A stretch of DNA of 23,363 nucleotides, taken from IMG/VR virus record IMGVR_UViG_3300030103_004042, positions 1-23,363 of that record, one strand, 5' to 3'. This document shows, piece after piece, positions 14,934 through 22,350 of the stretch; within the stretch, counting starts at the first letter, position 1, and every line of letters begins with the position of its first letter. The notes beneath the pieces were generated by a model that saw only the letters and a program-made list of their open reading frames with translations, had not been told where the DNA came from and did no database searches. The DNA is from a virus. A program made the position numbers and the translations under genes.

Positions 14934-15342
14934 GATTACACTTATTGGTAACATTGGCGCTGATGCTGAAGAGGTCATTACTCAAGCCGGCTCCAAATAC
15001 ACCAAGTTTACTGTCGCGACTAATGAGCGCTATACTGACCCTCAAGGGCAGTGGCAGACCTCAACAGAGTGGCACACTGTCAAAGTGTGGGGAGCTCAAG
15101 CGCAGAACGCTCTACAACGTTGCAAGCGTGGAAAGAAGGTCTATGTCGACGGAAAGCTTAAGAGCTTCAAAGGTCAGAATGATGTCAAGTTCTGGGAGGT
15201 CCGCTGCTACACATTCAGGATCTTAGACAAAGACGACCGTGAAGAGGTGCAAGTGCATCATAAGCCTCAGAGTCAATTTCAAACACCTAGCGCCTTTGGC
15301 GTTAATCAACCGGCTCCAAGTTGGGGAGCTCCTATTAAATAA
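14923..15342 (+). CDS. ssb: Single-stranded DNA-binding protein (SSB)
   Basis: A 139-residue OB-fold protein that coats single-stranded DNA in replication and recombination. The start MINKITLIGNIGADAE, the central TEWHTVKVWG and the KRGKKVYVDGKL stretch are the conserved bacterial SSB signatures. AGGGAG lies seven bases before the ATG. The C-terminal tail is Gln/Pro rich and ends PSWGAPIK, without the acidic DDxIPF tip through which host SSB recruits partner proteins. The phage SSB may therefore not engage the host interactome in the usual way. It lies in an operon with the ribbon-helix-helix gene and precedes the GHKL ATPase. Confidence 0.93.
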   Translation: MINKITLIGNIGADAEEVITQAGSKYTKFTVATNERYTDPQGQWQTSTEWHTVKVWGAQAQNALQRCKRGKKVYVDGKLKSFKGQNDVKFWEVRCYTFRILDKDDREEVQVHHKPQSQFQTPSAFGVNQPAPSWGAPIK

Positions 15343-15343
15343 T

Positions 15344-15379
15344 AATGTAAACCTCGAAAGAGGATAAGAGAGAGAGATT
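15344..15379 (+). promoter_or_regulatory. Leader of the GHKL gene with small hairpin and AG-repeat ribosome site
   Basis: It begins with AATGTAAAC, a third copy of the 9-mer found at 14532. It then has CCTC-GAAA-GAGG (15352-15363), a short stem closed by a GNRA-type tetraloop, and AAGAGAGAGAGATT directly before the ATG. The same AG-repeat precedes the genes starting at 11634 and 11998. Confidence 0.5.
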
Positions 15380-17344
15380 ATGGAAATCAAAGAGATGACT
15401 GATAGCAATATCATTAATAGTTTAAGAAGGGCTGCTCAGCTTGCAGGGTCCTGGCAGTTCGCCAGAGAACTATATATCAACTCGGTTGAGGCTGACGCTA
15501 CATTTTCAGAGACTTCAAGAGTTAATGATAAATTCGCATTTTTTGATAATGGTTGTGGAATAGCTCCAAGCGATTTAGACCAATACATTAATGCAAGAAA
15601 CTCCTCATCTAAGCAGACCGGTGGACTTCATCAAAACTACGGTATTGGTCTTAAAGACACTGCTCTATGGTACAATCAATATGGGGTGGTTATTGTCAGC
15701 AAAACAGAAGAATGCCCACATGGTGGTATGATATGGCTTTCTATAGATTGGTGCTCAGGCAAAGCAGGAGCTAAGCATTTAATTTCTGATGAAATGATTA
15801 AATCTGGCTACAGTGGTCCAGGTGAACCAGTTATTGATTTTAAACACCACTCATCATTTACGATTGATGGCATTGACTTCACTAAGCTCTTTAACAAAAA
15901 GAGACGAATTAAGAAGTCGGGTACTGCAATAATCTTGATGGGTAATAGCAAAACAGAAGATACATTCTCAAAACTATCAAGCGCTAAACTTGTGCAGTTT
16001 TTATCAAGTCGGCTTTTTAGTCTTCCAATACCCATCAGCATGAATAGGCCAACTGGCAAAGTACAGAAGACAGATAACTTATCAGACTTCTCGAGCATAT
16101 TTAATGCAAGAATTATAGATACAATGTCTTATCAAGGCTTTGAAATAACTACTTCTATAATTTTAGAGTCTGACTTTTATGATAAGAAGTATATCAAACC
16201 ATACTCAGAGAGAAACAACCTATGTAAGTGTAAGACTTTTATTGATTTCATTCTCTACCAGAACGAGATGTATGGATATCGCTTAAGCAAAGGATCTGCG
16301 GAAAGTCGTAAACGCGCTGAAAAATGGGGCATTTATTACTCAAGTGTCGCTGATAGAGTAAGGATCTGCATCAGACCACCAATGGCTGATGGTCTCGGCT
16401 CTAAAGGTGTTTACCCAAACAGTGAAAGGACTACTTTATTTTGGGGCACTGGCACAGCTGAATCGGATCCAACACCAATATCACTAGGCGAGATCAGAAA
16501 GTATTACATTGAGAATATGCCTACTAAACTTGAGGAGCTCCTTGAGGCTGCAGCTGAAGCTCAAGCACCAGCCAAAAGTGATAGGAATCAAGAGTGGATG
16601 CAAAGCTGGGTAAAGTATCAAGGTGTAAGCAGGGACGCATTAAGGCCTGGCGCTTTAGAATCTTACAGAAGTTCAAGCAATGGCAATGAAGTGCCTGGCG
16701 TATTAGGACCATTGTTTGAGCCTCCAAAGAAAGACTCAAAGCCCAAACAAAATAAGCCCACTTCAAAACCTAAGAGCAAGAAAACTTCAAGGGGAAGCGC
16801 GGATAAACCAAAGACGATTCTTGATGGTAATGGCAAAATCAAGGCTAAGCGTAAAACTCAAACCGACTTTGACCAAGTGGTCTTTATTGATGAGTTGTCT
16901 GAAGATCAAATAGAAAATATCGAATCATACTTTAGGCCAGACACTGATCATAAATATTGGATTGTTTACCCTATGGGTCATGGTTGCATTTATATCGATG
17001 AAGGATGCTCAACAATTAGAAAAGGTGCTCACGTTGCTTGTGACATTATCAATGAGCGTGTCAATGATAAAAGGAAAACAAAATGGTCAAGACGTGTAAA
17101 TTATCAAGAGGTGCTGACTCATATCATCAAGCCTTATTTAAAACAGGTTTTGCCGGTTCAGATTCGAGACTTAGCAACTGATCAAGATATGATTAAAAAC
17201 AATCAGTCTCCGAGAAACCCAGACCAAATACAGCAGATCCTTGGTGGTGGTATCTGGGGATCTTATGCAGTGGATAATCATGATTTTTATTTTCAATGGT
17301 TAAAGAGCTTAAAGACAACAAAAGAAACTAATGAGGCATCATGA
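15380..17344 (+). CDS. GHKL (Bergerat-fold) ATPase, phage type
   Basis: A 654-residue protein with an N-terminal HSP90/MutL-like ATP-binding domain. The N-box is ARELYINSVEAD with E30 and N34; the G1 box is DNGCG (56-60); the G2 box is NYGIGLK (86-92). Such domains act as ATP-driven clamps in DNA gyrase, MutL, HSP90, MORC and some defence proteins. Residues about 440-490 form a Lys/Pro/Ser-rich linker, and the last 150 residues form a second domain I do not recognise. It sits after SSB, which suggests DNA repair, DNA remodelling or counter-defence. Its codon style looks plainer and more AT-rich than that of neighbours, hinting at separate acquisition. No MutL dimerisation or nuclease motif was seen. 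Confidence 0.75.
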   Translation: MEIKEMTDSNIINSLRRAAQLAGSWQFARELYINSVEADATFSETSRVNDKFAFFDNGCGIAPSDLDQYINARNSSSKQTGGLHQNYGIGLKDTALWYNQYGVVIVSKTEECPHGGMIWLSIDWCSGKAGAKHLISDEMIKSGYSGPGEPVIDFKHHSSFTIDGIDFTKLFNKKRRIKKSGTAIILMGNSKTEDTFSKLSSAKLVQFLSSRLFSLPIPISMNRPTGKVQKTDNLSDFSSIFNARIIDTMSYQGFEITTSIILESDFYDKKYIKPYSERNNLCKCKTFIDFILYQNEMYGYRLSKGSAESRKRAEKWGIYYSSVADRVRICIRPPMADGLGSKGVYPNSERTTLFWGTGTAESDPTPISLGEIRKYYIENMPTKLEELLEAAAEAQAPAKSDRNQEWMQSWVKYQGVSRDALRPGALESYRSSSNGNEVPGVLGPLFEPPKKDSKPKQNKPTSKPKSKKTSRGSADKPKTILDGNGKIKAKRKTQTDFDQVVFIDELSEDQIENIESYFRPDTDHKYWIVYPMGHGCIYIDEGCSTIRKGAHVACDIINERVNDKRKTKWSRRVNYQEVLTHIIKPYLKQVLPVQIRDLATDQDMIKNNQSPRNPDQIQQILGGGIWGSYAVDNHDFYFQWLKSLKTTKETNEAS

Positions 17345-17940
17345 ACACATCAACAAAGCTACATTCAAATCTTCAAGACTGGTCTTTTGAGTTTCAATAT
17401 CTCGCTGAGTGTCAGCAGGTACTTACTCCTAAAGGCATCTATGCTCTCTCACAGCTAACACGTCGAGACCGTTACGAAGCGCAGGGCGTTGTTCAAGGTT
17501 ATCATGTTGAGAAGGTCAGAAAGTCTCTGATACGTGCTCGAGCGAATCTCACTTTTAAGCTAAAGCTTAGAGAGCTCCACGATGCTCTACAAGATGTCTC
17601 TGAGTCTCTTGGTGTTATCGCTGCTATTGATGAATCACTGCCTTTCATCGTCTGCCTCACAGCATTGTTCCCTGATCAGTGTTGGGCTAGTTATGCTCTT
17701 GGTGGTGCTCGAGATGAACTCTCTTTAGGTGACTTTGATATCAATCAAGACTTTGGTTTTAATAAGCGCCAGGTTCGATATGTCCAAAGGGTCAAAGATT
17801 ACTGTGACAAGCTACCTCTCGACTTTAAGCTATTTGGTGAGGACATTTATAGATTCTCTCTAAACCTCGATCTCATCAAAGGTATCTCTTACTCTTTTAA
17901 TATTGAAGACCTTAAGCATGACTTTGAGGATGAAGGTTAA
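17341..17940 (+). CDS. Hypothetical protein in replication operon
   Basis: A 199-residue protein beginning with ATGA overlap on the GHKL ATPase stop, so the two are probably co-translated. It is helical and charged, with a basic segment KVRKSLIRARANLTFKLKLRE (residues about 59-79) that could contact nucleic acid. The second half has a FNKRQVRYVQRVKDY segment and an acidic C-terminus. I do not recognise the family. Coupling to the ATPase makes it a candidate partner. Confidence 0.6.
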   Translation: MNTSTKLHSNLQDWSFEFQYLAECQQVLTPKGIYALSQLTRRDRYEAQGVVQGYHVEKVRKSLIRARANLTFKLKLRELHDALQDVSESLGVIAAIDESLPFIVCLTALFPDQCWASYALGGARDELSLGDFDINQDFGFNKRQVRYVQRVKDYCDKLPLDFKLFGEDIYRFSLNLDLIKGISYSFNIEDLKHDFEDEG

Positions 17941-17943
17941 ATT

Positions 17944-18186
17944 ATGGACGAAACGAACACACCCATACACGCGCGAGAAGATAGCGCAGCCTATGTCATT
18001 AAAGTGCTAACTCAGCTCAAAGCTATGCTTACCCTTGGTGAGTCAGATCCTCTATGCAGACAAGCCTCAGCGCTATATGATAATGTAGAGCGTACACTTC
18101 AGTCAGCATATCAAGAGTTAGAGGATGCAAGTGACAAGTTACGACGCAATCAGAATGAGGATAGCCAGGAGCCAAGAGACTCCTGA
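17944..18186 (+). CDS. Small helical hypothetical protein
   Basis: An 80-residue protein starting at ATG three bases after the previous stop, with AAGG about eight bases upstream. It is predominantly helical, with a charged C-terminal third. No motif is recognised. Its last 62 bases overlap the start of the repeat-protein gene in another frame. Confidence 0.5.
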   Translation: MDETNTPIHAREDSAAYVIKVLTQLKAMLTLGESDPLCRQASALYDNVERTLQSAYQELEDASDKLRRNQNEDSQEPRDS

Positions 18187-18454
18187 GCAGAGAGAGACAC
18201 GACTGTCTAAACAGAGGGAGTATGCTCGAGCTCGGAGAGAGACTGAGACTTCAGAGCAGAGAGAGTCTCGACTAGAGAAGCAACGTGCTTCTAATAGAAA
18301 GCATAGGCACAGCCAGACGCCAGAGCAGAGAGAGGCTCGACTAGCTAAACAGCGTGTCTATAATCAAAAAGCTAGAGACAATGAGACACCTGAGAAAAGA
18401 CAGGCACGTCTTGAATATCAGCGCTCTGCTAATCGAAAGTATAGACATGGGTAA
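18125..18454 (+). CDS. Basic protein of four 23-residue repeats, STPR-like
   Basis: A 109-residue protein. After a 17-residue lead it consists entirely of four exact 23-residue units (18-40, 41-63, 64-86, 87-109) with consensus ETPEQREARLxKQR, then a variable aromatic/basic segment. No residue is left over. The period, the ExPEQR-x-x-RL-x-x-R core and the basic, helical character match the score-and-three-amino-acid peptide repeat (STPR) of silkworm FMBP-1, a DNA-binding domain that also has four units (from memory). It probably binds DNA. The start at 18125 has GAGG only just before it; an ATG at 18155 is possible and would keep all repeats. It overlaps the small terminase start by eight bases. 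Confidence 0.65.
   Translation: MQVTSYDAIRMRIARSQETPEQRETRLSKQREYARARRETETSEQRESRLEKQRASNRKHRHSQTPEQREARLAKQRVYNQKARDNETPEKRQARLEYQRSANRKYRHG
18176..18451 (+). repeat. Four 69-bp tandem repeats in the STPR-like gene
   Basis: Units are 18176-18244, 18245-18313, 18314-18382 and 18383-18451. They code for the 23-residue repeats. The CAGAGAG stretch encoding EQRE is conserved in the first three and altered in the fourth. Divergence within units suggests ancient duplication under selection for the protein. Confidence 0.85.
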
Positions 18455-18902
18455 GGGTCGAAAAAAGACAAAGCGCCAGAAGGATCAACTCTTAGCTAAT
18501 CTCAGAGATGGGCTAACTGTTGAGGCCTCATGTGCTCAGGCTGGAATAGGTAAGACCACTTACTATGGATGGATCAAGGCTAGTGGTGAGGATGGAGAGT
18601 GGACCAAAGAGATTGATGCAGCTATCACATTCTCAGAGGCTGTGATTCTCGATAAGATCAAGAAGACCACAGAGTTAAAAGAAGACTGGAGAGGATGGGC
18701 TTGGATCTTGGAAAGGCGTTTCCCTCAGAGGTGGGGAGCCAAGAGAGAGCTAGAGGTCAATGTAAATAATCCACATAAACAGTCTGATGAGATGTTTGCT
18801 CTGATGGTAGAGCAGAGTAATCAGGCTTATTCAAGACGTATAACAGACGAGGAAATAAATGATGAAAGTACGAGTGAAGCTGAAGAGACAGTGGACAGTT
18901 GA
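18447..18902 (+). CDS. Terminase small subunit candidate
   Basis: A 151-residue protein from the ATG at 18447, overlapping the previous stop by eight bases; the longer frame upstream only reads through the repeat gene. It begins with a basic stretch, then a helix-turn-helix (LTVEASCAQAGIGKTTYYGWIKA, about residues 25-47), then a helical segment containing WILERRFPQRWG, which is a hallmark of phage small terminase-like proteins. It would bind the packaging site on phage DNA and stimulate the large subunit, encoded one gene downstream. The acidic C-terminal tail is typical. It overlaps the next gene by 44 bases. Confidence 0.7.
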   Translation: MGKGRKKTKRQKDQLLANLRDGLTVEASCAQAGIGKTTYYGWIKASGEDGEWTKEIDAAITFSEAVILDKIKKTTELKEDWRGWAWILERRFPQRWGAKRELEVNVNNPHKQSDEMFALMVEQSNQAYSRRITDEEINDESTSEAEETVDS

Positions 18903-19113
18903 GCCAAGTAGAGAGCGCACCTATTACAGAGTTGAAGGGACCTATCATAAAGTGTGTGAGGAGGACCGGTCGACAGATTGGCTCATCATCTACTATGACT
19001 CTCTCGATGTGAATCTAGGCACAACCATAAGCGTAACTCAGGTTGATGTGAATGGACTACAGAGAACGCTAGATTATGAGGCCACATCAGAGGGCCTAGC
19101 TTTTGTCTCTTAG
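18859..19113 (+). CDS. Small hypothetical protein between terminase genes
   Basis: An 84-residue protein starting at one of two adjacent ATG codons (18859, 18862), with AGGA about ten bases upstream. The first half is basic with alternating strands (RVKLKRQWTVEP, RTYYRVEG); the second is beta-rich. It has no membrane helix or Cys-based metal site. I do not recognise it. Its ends overlap the small terminase by 44 bases and the large terminase by 11, so it is translated with both and may be a packaging accessory. Confidence 0.55.
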   Translation: MMKVRVKLKRQWTVEPSRERTYYRVEGTYHKVCEEDRSTDWLIIYYDSLDVNLGTTISVTQVDVNGLQRTLDYEATSEGLAFVS

Positions 19114-20464
19114 CCTCAACCCCCTCCAACAGGATATCATTGGAGCGATAAGAGGAGAGGAGCGCATTATCTCGGCTCGATGTGGTTGGGGATCTGGCAA
19201 GACATCAGCGCTGGTGTTTAGCCTGCTCTTCATCAGCAAGTGGAGAGCAGGTCGCAGCTCCTTGCTTGTCACAGATACTAATCCACGTTACAACAGTGTC
19301 CTCCTTCCTGAGATGGAGAAGTGGCTTTCACCACTTGGTTGGACTTACAACCATACCTTGCGTCAATGGGCAGATCCGCAGACGGGCTCAACGGTGTGGT
19401 GTAGGTCTTACTATAGACCAGGGACACGTGACGCCACCCATAATCCCCTTGAGGGTCTAAATGTGACTAGTGGTGTCTGTCTTATCGATGAGTGCCAGAC
19501 GCTATCATCAGAGGTGGCGCACAAAGCTTTAGGTCGATTAAGAGCAGGCCCATCACCCATCATGATCTTAGTGGGTCTACCTGTTAGCGGTGCATGGTGG
19601 GTAGAGATGGCAGAGACAGCAGGGTGTCAGCCTATGCTGTACACGTCTTATGTCAACGAAGACAATCTTAGCGCTGAGTGGTTTGAGGCAACTAAACTTT
19701 TACCCAAAGCTGAGCGTGACGCTATGGTCCTCAATAAGCCTCGACCACCAACAGGTCTAATCTACTCAGAGTTTAATGAGGAGGTTCATGTGATCGATGG
19801 GTGGGAGTACAAGCCCACCATGTCAGGACGTATCGCCATCGACTGGGGATTCAGGAAGCCATCAGTGCTGATTATTGCCCATGATGATGAGCTAGGCGCT
19901 GATGTGGTATGTGGTGAGCTTAACCCTGCTGAGGTCACTGTCGATGAGTTAGCCAGACTTATACTCATGACAGCATGGCCTAGGTCACTGAAGAGTGAAG
20001 CACCAGGGGAGCGAATCTGGCTAGACTATGGAGTGGCTGACAAAGCAGGTAGAGCTAGGAATGATCAGACGGGTAGGTCAGCGTTTAAGGCTATGAGAGC
20101 ATCACCACCTTTGGGGATAGGTATGCCTCTGAGATCAAACACAGACCCCATCAGGACTGATGTGCTTAATGGTATTCAGCGTCTTAAGAGGTGCTTTGCT
20201 AGAGGTCAGTATCTAGTGACACGTGAGGTATGGGATCAGGGTGAGCGCGCCACAGGTAACAGTCTGCGTAAAGCTATCTACTCTTATGGGTGGGACAATA
20301 AAGAGCAACCTAAGAAGGATGGGCGTGAGGACCCACTTGACGCACTGCGCTATGACGCCATAACATGGAATTGGTCTGATACGTTGGTTGATCAGAGGTC
20401 ATATACAGCTAGGACGCCAATAAGCCGAAAGGTGAAAGTAGGCGGTAAAGGGGGAAGGTTTTGA
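19103..20464 (+). CDS. terL: Terminase large subunit
   Basis: A 453-residue packaging motor with ATPase and nuclease domains. Walker A is GWGSGKT (28-34), Walker B is VCLIDEC with D129/E130. The nuclease half starts with AIDWGFRKPS, giving the first acidic residue D247, and ends with a DPLDALRYD segment supplying the last acidic residues near 413-418. The start must be the TTG at 19103: the frame is closed by a TAG at 19097-19099 and no ATG occurs until residue 72. AGAGGG lies eight bases upstream of the TTG. It overlaps thyX by four bases (TTGA). Confidence 0.95.
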   Translation: MSLSLNPLQQDIIGAIRGEERIISARCGWGSGKTSALVFSLLFISKWRAGRSSLLVTDTNPRYNSVLLPEMEKWLSPLGWTYNHTLRQWADPQTGSTVWCRSYYRPGTRDATHNPLEGLNVTSGVCLIDECQTLSSEVAHKALGRLRAGPSPIMILVGLPVSGAWWVEMAETAGCQPMLYTSYVNEDNLSAEWFEATKLLPKAERDAMVLNKPRPPTGLIYSEFNEEVHVIDGWEYKPTMSGRIAIDWGFRKPSVLIIAHDDELGADVVCGELNPAEVTVDELARLILMTAWPRSLKSEAPGERIWLDYGVADKAGRARNDQTGRSAFKAMRASPPLGIGMPLRSNTDPIRTDVLNGIQRLKRCFARGQYLVTREVWDQGERATGNSLRKAIYSYGWDNKEQPKKDGREDPLDALRYDAITWNWSDTLVDQRSYTARTPISRKVKVGGKGGRF

Positions 20465-21141
20465 ATATCTATGGCGGTCAAGGTTATGCCTACATGCTCT
20501 CATCGATGGGAGAGGATCACACACCAGCTTTAGCAGCGCGTGTTAGTTTTGCTGACTACGAGAATGGATTGATGAATGATCGTAATCTCAGGTTGATTAA
20601 GTATCTAGCTAAGCATCAGCACACATCACCCTTTGAGCACAACACAGCCACCTTTGTCATTGACTGTCCCATCTATGTAGCTAGGCAGATCATGAGACAT
20701 AGGACATTCTCATATAATGAGGTAAGCCGGCGCTATACATCAGAGGCGCTTGACTTTCATCTACCTGATGAGTTGAGAGCACAGGCTAAAAGTAATCTAC
20801 AATGCTCGACCTCTGAAATCGTCAACCGGTCTGATGAGTTTGTAGAGCTCATCGAGCGTCATCAGGAGTTGAGCTTAGAGATGTATAATGAGCTTATCGA
20901 GTCAGGAGTTGCTAGAGAGCAAGCACGCGCCGTTCTACCTCAGTCCTTGAATACTACCTTTTGGATGACAGGTAATCTCTTGAACTGGTCAAGGTTCCTG
21001 AAGCTCAGACTAGACTCACACTCACAGCCAGAGACTAGAGAAGTAGCAGAGGCCATCATGATTCAGCTGGGTAAGCTGTGGCCTATTAGTCTCTCAGCTC
21101 TGCTAGGTGATCATGTTAAAACACATCAAGCTGAGAATTGA
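20461..21141 (+). CDS. thyX: Flavin-dependent thymidylate synthase (ThyX)
   Basis: A 226-residue enzyme that methylates dUMP to dTMP with methylene-tetrahydrofolate, FAD and NADPH. The family signature RHRxxSxxxxSxRY is present as RHRTFSYNEVSRRY at residues 79-92. SPFEHNTATF just before it and the C-terminal RFLKLRLDSHSQPE stretch are also conserved. Length is close to usual. It begins with TTG overlapping the large terminase stop, with GGGGGAAGG immediately upstream. Its substrate is the product of the deaminase encoded next. An unrelated host-type ThyA is not present. Confidence 0.96.
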   Translation: MNIYGGQGYAYMLSSMGEDHTPALAARVSFADYENGLMNDRNLRLIKYLAKHQHTSPFEHNTATFVIDCPIYVARQIMRHRTFSYNEVSRRYTSEALDFHLPDELRAQAKSNLQCSTSEIVNRSDEFVELIERHQELSLEMYNELIESGVAREQARAVLPQSLNTTFWMTGNLLNWSRFLKLRLDSHSQPETREVAEAIMIQLGKLWPISLSALLGDHVKTHQAEN

Positions 21142-21574
21142 TCAAGCTAAGCTCTTAGCCTCATGCTCACCTTGTCCACGTGGTCAAGTCGGTGCAGTCA
21201 TATATGATCCTGAGTCATGGGCTGTGATCTCAGATGGTTATAATGGACCTCCTCGAGGAGGGTCTAAGTTATGTCACTCAGATCATGCTTGCTCACGTAT
21301 TGACCTCAACATCATCAGTGGTCAGCGTGTCGAGGTTGGCTGTCATCATGCTGAAGCTAATGCCATAGTCAACGCTTCAAGACTTGGAGCATCTACCCTA
21401 AATGCTCATCTAGCTGTCACACGTTCACCTTGTCTTAACTGTGCTAAGTTAATACACCATGCAGGTATAAAAGCAGTATACTCACCAGACGATGGTGATC
21501 AGCCTGGCATCGATTATCTTATTAAGCATAATGTGGAGGTGGTGAGATGGTCGACCTCAAAGAGAGACAACTAG
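21113..21574 (+). CDS. dCMP deaminase
   Basis: A 153-residue zinc deaminase that converts dCMP to dUMP for ThyX. From the ATG at 21113 (AGGTGA upstream), the catalytic HAE motif is H79-A80-E81 and the second zinc motif is PC107xxC110. The N-terminal SCSPCPRGQVGAVI and the GYNGPPRGG segments are typical of dCMP/dCTP-type deaminases of the ComEB family. The start lies inside the last 29 bases of thyX, in a different frame; the GTG at 21107 is a less likely start. It overlaps the cyclase gene by 28 bases, so all four genes of this block are coupled. Confidence 0.92.
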   Translation: MLKHIKLRIDQAKLLASCSPCPRGQVGAVIYDPESWAVISDGYNGPPRGGSKLCHSDHACSRIDLNIISGQRVEVGCHHAEANAIVNASRLGASTLNAHLAVTRSPCLNCAKLIHHAGIKAVYSPDDGDQPGIDYLIKHNVEVVRWSTSKRDN

Positions 21575-22350
21575 CAATTGTACTACTTGACCTCATCGGC
21601 TCTACTGCTTTTGTCGAGAGAGTAGGCGCTAAAGATGCAGCCATCTGGCTTCAGTATCATGACCGGCTTGCAAGGTCTTTGCTGTATAAGTTCGACGGTA
21701 GAGAGATAGATAGATCTGATGGCTTCATGCTCAGCTTTGATAAACCCATCGACGCCGTTAACTTTGCACTGATCTATCAACAGACTATCCCTGCTAAGAC
21801 TCACCTCAATACACGAATAGGGATTCATTGGGGTACAGTCATCGAGGTTATCCAAGATGATACGTGGACAGCAGTGGGAGCTAAGCGAGTTGAGCTTGAA
21901 GGTATCAGTAAGAACATAGCAGCTAGGACGATGAGTTTATGTGGGGCTGGTCAAGTGCTCCTGACATCTGAAGCGCTAGAGTCTGTCAAGGGCGCTACCA
22001 ATGCATTCACACCAAAGGGTACTCGATATGTGATGATAGGCCTTTATAAGTTCAAAGGTGTAGGAGCTGCACAGACTCTCTATGCAGTAGGCAGTGATAT
22101 TAGAGCGCTTCAACCTCCTAAGGGTACTGATAAAGCAAAACGTCTAGGTGGTCCTAAGAAGGTCAAGAGTAGAGCGCGTGACCGTAAAGTCTTAGAGTGG
22201 ATCATGTGGGTATTACCTCGATGGGCTCTAATCAATCTCATCTACATCATCTGTGAGTTGTGGCCTTGGCTCAGCGCTCAGGGATATGTGAAGTGGTTAC
22301 AGGTCACCGGCAACTTTATAGTGAGGATGTTCTATGGCCCAGGATATTAA
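21547..22350 (+). CDS. Class III nucleotidyl cyclase with C-terminal membrane segment
   Basis: A 267-residue protein. Residues 8-182 form a class III cyclase homology domain: LDLIGST with metal-binding D15, GREIDRSDGFMLSF with second metal Asp D58, TRIGIHWG (89-96), KNIAAR with transition-state N123/R127, and a GQVLLTSEA segment. It would make a cyclic nucleotide from a nucleoside triphosphate. The residue that selects adenine (Lys in adenylate cyclases) is not Lys here, since the segment reads EIDRSDG and appears one residue short, so the substrate is open. Residues 218-236 and roughly 240-262 are hydrophobic (WIMWVLPRWALINLIYII) and follow a basic linker, suggesting membrane attachment. GGAGG precedes the ATG. 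It overlaps the next gene by 17 bases. Confidence 0.85.
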   Translation: MVDLKERQLAIVLLDLIGSTAFVERVGAKDAAIWLQYHDRLARSLLYKFDGREIDRSDGFMLSFDKPIDAVNFALIYQQTIPAKTHLNTRIGIHWGTVIEVIQDDTWTAVGAKRVELEGISKNIAARTMSLCGAGQVLLTSEALESVKGATNAFTPKGTRYVMIGLYKFKGVGAAQTLYAVGSDIRALQPPKGTDKAKRLGGPKKVKSRARDRKVLEWIMWVLPRWALINLIYIICELWPWLSAQGYVKWLQVTGNFIVRMFYGPGY

